Shown: positions 32,437 through 34,743 of the stretch, in pieces
How positions within the stretch are numbered: the first letter of the stretch is position 1
How the letters are laid out: each line of letters starts with the position of its first letter
The notes under the pieces: generated by a model
Database searches by the model: none
What the model was told of the DNA's origin: nothing
Seen by the model: only the letters and a program-made list of their open reading frames with translations
Made by a program: the position numbers and the translations under genes
Assembly: GCA_001969505.1 (NCBI GenBank)
Contig: LSSK01001695.1
Span: 1-34,743, forward strand
Direction: 5' to 3'
Source of the DNA: Zancudomyces culisetae
Lineage: Eukaryota > Kickxellomycota > Harpellomycetes > Harpellales > Legeriomycetaceae
Length of the DNA stretch: 34,743 bases

Positions 32437-33987
32437 CTAGGTTTCTGGAAAATCCACATCCCAAAATGCCTCAGGCGTGCTGGGAGATATGTTTAATGGC
32501 TTATATCCTCTGTTCAGCTGAACGTCCAGTTGGTTTTTATTATTAAATGTGGTTTGGATTGGATCAGTTTCTTCAGTACAAACCGAAAAGTTGTAAAATG
32601 TTGGTTCATTAGTTTGTAATTTACTGTTGTCTTGTTTATAACAGGCAATCTTGCTCCCATAAGAGCTGTTTGCAGTACTCATTTCATGTACAAAAACTCC
32701 ATTGCTGGTAGTTGGCAAGGCTTGAACACCTTGGGAATTATCCCTAAAATGGACACTGGTCCTCTCTACATCCCTATAAACCTTGGATTTAGGTGATACC
32801 AGTCTGTTCACAATTTCATTTTCAGTAGAATCCGAGCGCATGGTATCCACAAGGGGCTCAGAATCCGAATTTAGAATCTGTGTAGATATCAAATCCGATC
32901 TCTCTATGCTATCTCCTGGCGTTTGCTCAAAATCGGGATTATTAGTTACGTCTAGATGTAGGGGTGAAGATGTTTTGTACAAATTCGATTCAAAGCACCC
33001 ACTATCTGAAGTATTCTTCAAAAATTCGTCAAACGAAACTTTGACCCTTTTTTTCATGGTCCTATCAATGTGATTATGAGATCCATTTTCTGGAAAAATC
33101 GGTTCTGCCTGGTTACATCGTATGGTGCTAGGTATTGCAAGCGAGTTCTCGTTTCCAGCATCGTATGACTCGTCCCTTTCCAGTTTTGAGTCTTGTCGAA
33201 TCCGTATATGTATACCTTTACATGTTTGATCGTGGGTTTTTGGTGACAATGTATCGGCTACAGGGAGGGAATCATTACCATTTTTAATACTTGCGACTGT
33301 ATCATTGTAGTTGGTAATGCTCTTCTTCCCTTTGCAGATGCCGTGATTGCTTTCCGAAATGGTACTTCGTCTTTGCGCAAAATCAGGCTTCCTATTAAGT
33401 TTGTTATCAATATCAACGTGGTGCTCTATCCCTTCCTGTGATTTTTGAACAGAAACATGCTCGATAGCCCCTGGTTTTTCATAGAAATTCATTTTTCCCC
33501 CACCATCAATATCCGTATGCCTAGAAGTACTTGTGACTGCCGGAAAGTATTTTTCTCCGTCCAATTTCGCTTCTATGTTTACATTTGGAGTTGATCGGTT
33601 GATGGTATTTATGTTGTATGCCGATCCGTAAGGTTGCCCTCTGTTAATTAATTTGTCATTACTAGATGTTAAAAAAAACTTTGACAGATCCCTCCTTTTC
33701 AGTCCATAGTTCCCTTTCTCATCAATGTTTACAACATTTCTCAACTTTTCTACTTGTAGAAAAAAAAATGTTATCATTCTCACGATATGGATTTATACTG
33801 AATTAACACTCCACAGCCCATAGAAAGTTGTAAAAATGATATTGATAAAATAAGGAGTAAAAAAAATTCTGAAATGTAATAAACAATTACCAAGTGAAAG
33901 CCTAAATGACGAAATTCTATTCAAAACGAATTCTTCTAGTCTCCCAAGCTCCGTCTCTAATTCGTCTATAATCAACCGTGCATCCAT
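32437..33987 (-). CDS. Orphan two-exon protein, 470 residues, helical start and disordered body
   Basis: Exons 33987-33891 and 33752-32437 join across a 138-nt intron (GTAATT...ACAAG) in frame. The join creates a continuous helix-prone N-terminus (residues 1-45, starting MDARLIIDELETELGRLEEF) that leads into KRRDLSKFF. The remaining 400 residues are polar, rich in Ser, Asn and Asp, with phosphorylation-prone TSP/SP sites, and end in a compact SPSTPEAFWDVDFPET motif that looks like a docking or recognition element. The N-terminal layout (a short helical hairpin followed by a basic LxxFF turn) faintly recalls borealin-type chromosomal passenger proteins. I would not assign it on this basis. The gene is divergent from APL5. 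Confidence 0.72.
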
Positions 33988-34384
33988 ATTTTTTCTCCAA
34001 AGATTTAGTTATTATTTTATACGAAATAAGATTTCTATTTTATGTACATTGCATGGGGGTGAATGGTACCCAAATTCATTTTTTAATGTTCTAGTTCCTA
34101 AATTTCACAAATAAACTTTAGGATTATTAGTATCTTGACATTTTGGATTTGAGAATAGCATAATAATGGTTGTTTCTGATATAAACGCAAAACCCGTTTC
34201 CTTTTCCAACAATTTGTTAGATTTTGATATAATCAGTTATTTATTTACGTAAGCCGCCGTTTTATTTTCATTTAGAAAAAATTCAAATACATAGGAATCC
34301 AATATTTTAAGAGTTTTCATGGTGACTAGAACAGAGAAAAGTGTACAAACAATAGCCTGAATTTACTTGTTCCCCTTAATAGCA
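33988..34384. other. Divergent intergenic region between the 470-residue gene and APL5
   Basis: About 400 nt of AT-rich DNA that must hold both promoters. A TATAAAATA-like sequence on the minus strand lies near 34012-34020. No other element was recognised. Confidence 0.5.
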
Positions 34385-34743
34385 ATGTTCGAAAAAAACC
34401 TTAAAGACTTTATAAAAGGTCTTCGATCAAATAAACGAAATGAGTACAAGTACCTGGAAAAAAACCTGATGTTGATACAAAAAGAGATAAACTCTACAGA
34501 TCCAGAAGTGAAGTCAACTGCACTTTCCAAGCTAATATATGTAAGTACCTTTATTTACCAATCTCTTGACACTTTTCGGGGTGATAATCAAAATGGCTTA
34601 CTATCTACAATTAAATTGAAATGATGAACGCAGAAACAAGCGGGGGGAGGGGAAGAAATATAACGCTGAACAAATTCTATAATCGATTAAAATACCGAAT
34701 AGCTGCAAATGTTGGGGTATGATATAAAATGGGCTTCATTTAA
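34385..34743 (+). CDS. APL5: AP-3 complex subunit delta (delta-adaptin), 5' part
   Basis: Exon 1 (34385-34540, 52 codons) encodes MFEKNLKDFIKGLRSNKRNE and ends at KLIY before GTAAGT. Exon 2 starts at 34703 after CCGAATAG and reads LQMLGYDIKWASF, after which the window ends. The intron is 162 nt. The segments MFEK-L-DLI-GLR, DPEVKSTALSKLIY and LQMLGYD match the start of AP-3 delta adaptins, which form the large subunit of the clathrin-independent AP-3 coat. That coat carries cargo from the Golgi or endosome to the vacuole. An in-frame ATG at 34367 would add six residues, but family comparison favours 34385. The first intron contains the G-run motif GGGGGGAGGGG at 34642-34652. Confidence 0.92.

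Overview
The window looks like nuclear DNA from a fungus. It is AT-rich, uses the standard code, and carries short GT-AG introns (about 93 to 350 nt), TATA-like boxes upstream of several starts and AATAAA signals. The recognisable proteins are typical fungal housekeeping proteins. A PRP28 with an RS domain, genes rich in introns, and polar low-complexity proteins fit an early-diverging or intron-rich fungus better than a budding yeast. I cannot name the genus. No rRNA, tRNA, CRISPR or clear transposon gene was seen.

Layout. The window opens inside the 3' end of a gene (1-585, +) whose whole copy lies inverted at 20897-24613. The two copies belong to a 1.5-kb inverted duplication (arms 1-1496 and 19986-21481) that pairs without any net indel. 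Each arm also carries a 34-codon cysteine-containing micro-ORF. Between the arms lie an IRC3-type mitochondrial DEAH helicase (2511-5323, -), the spliceosomal DEAD-box helicase PRP28/DDX23 (6424-9542, +, six exons and perhaps a seventh upstream), mitochondrial BOL3/BOLA3 (9628-10264, -), an orphan secreted or membrane-anchored protein (12132-13091, +), a coiled-coil protein (13967-15739, +) and a CSC1/OSCA-type mechanosensitive channel (15766-18282, -). After the second arm comes the intact 1238-residue orphan gene, then about 7.8 kb with no convincing gene (24614-32436), a two-exon orphan gene (32437-33987, -), and the start of the AP-3 delta adaptin gene APL5 (34385 to the window end, +).

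The genes do not form one pathway. Two (IRC3, BOL3) act in mitochondria, one in pre-mRNA splicing, one in vacuolar/lysosomal trafficking and one in membrane ion transport. The most notable observations are: a 14-nt micro-exon that by itself encodes the ATP-binding GSGKT of the IRC3 helicase; the inverted duplication that could flip an 18.5-kb segment; the duplicated micro-ORF; a recurrent GGGGGGAGGGG motif in introns and flanks; and an intron that splits the DEAD motif of PRP28. All exon joins below were derived by hand from reading frame, splice-site dinucleotides and recalled family motifs. No RNA evidence or database search was available.
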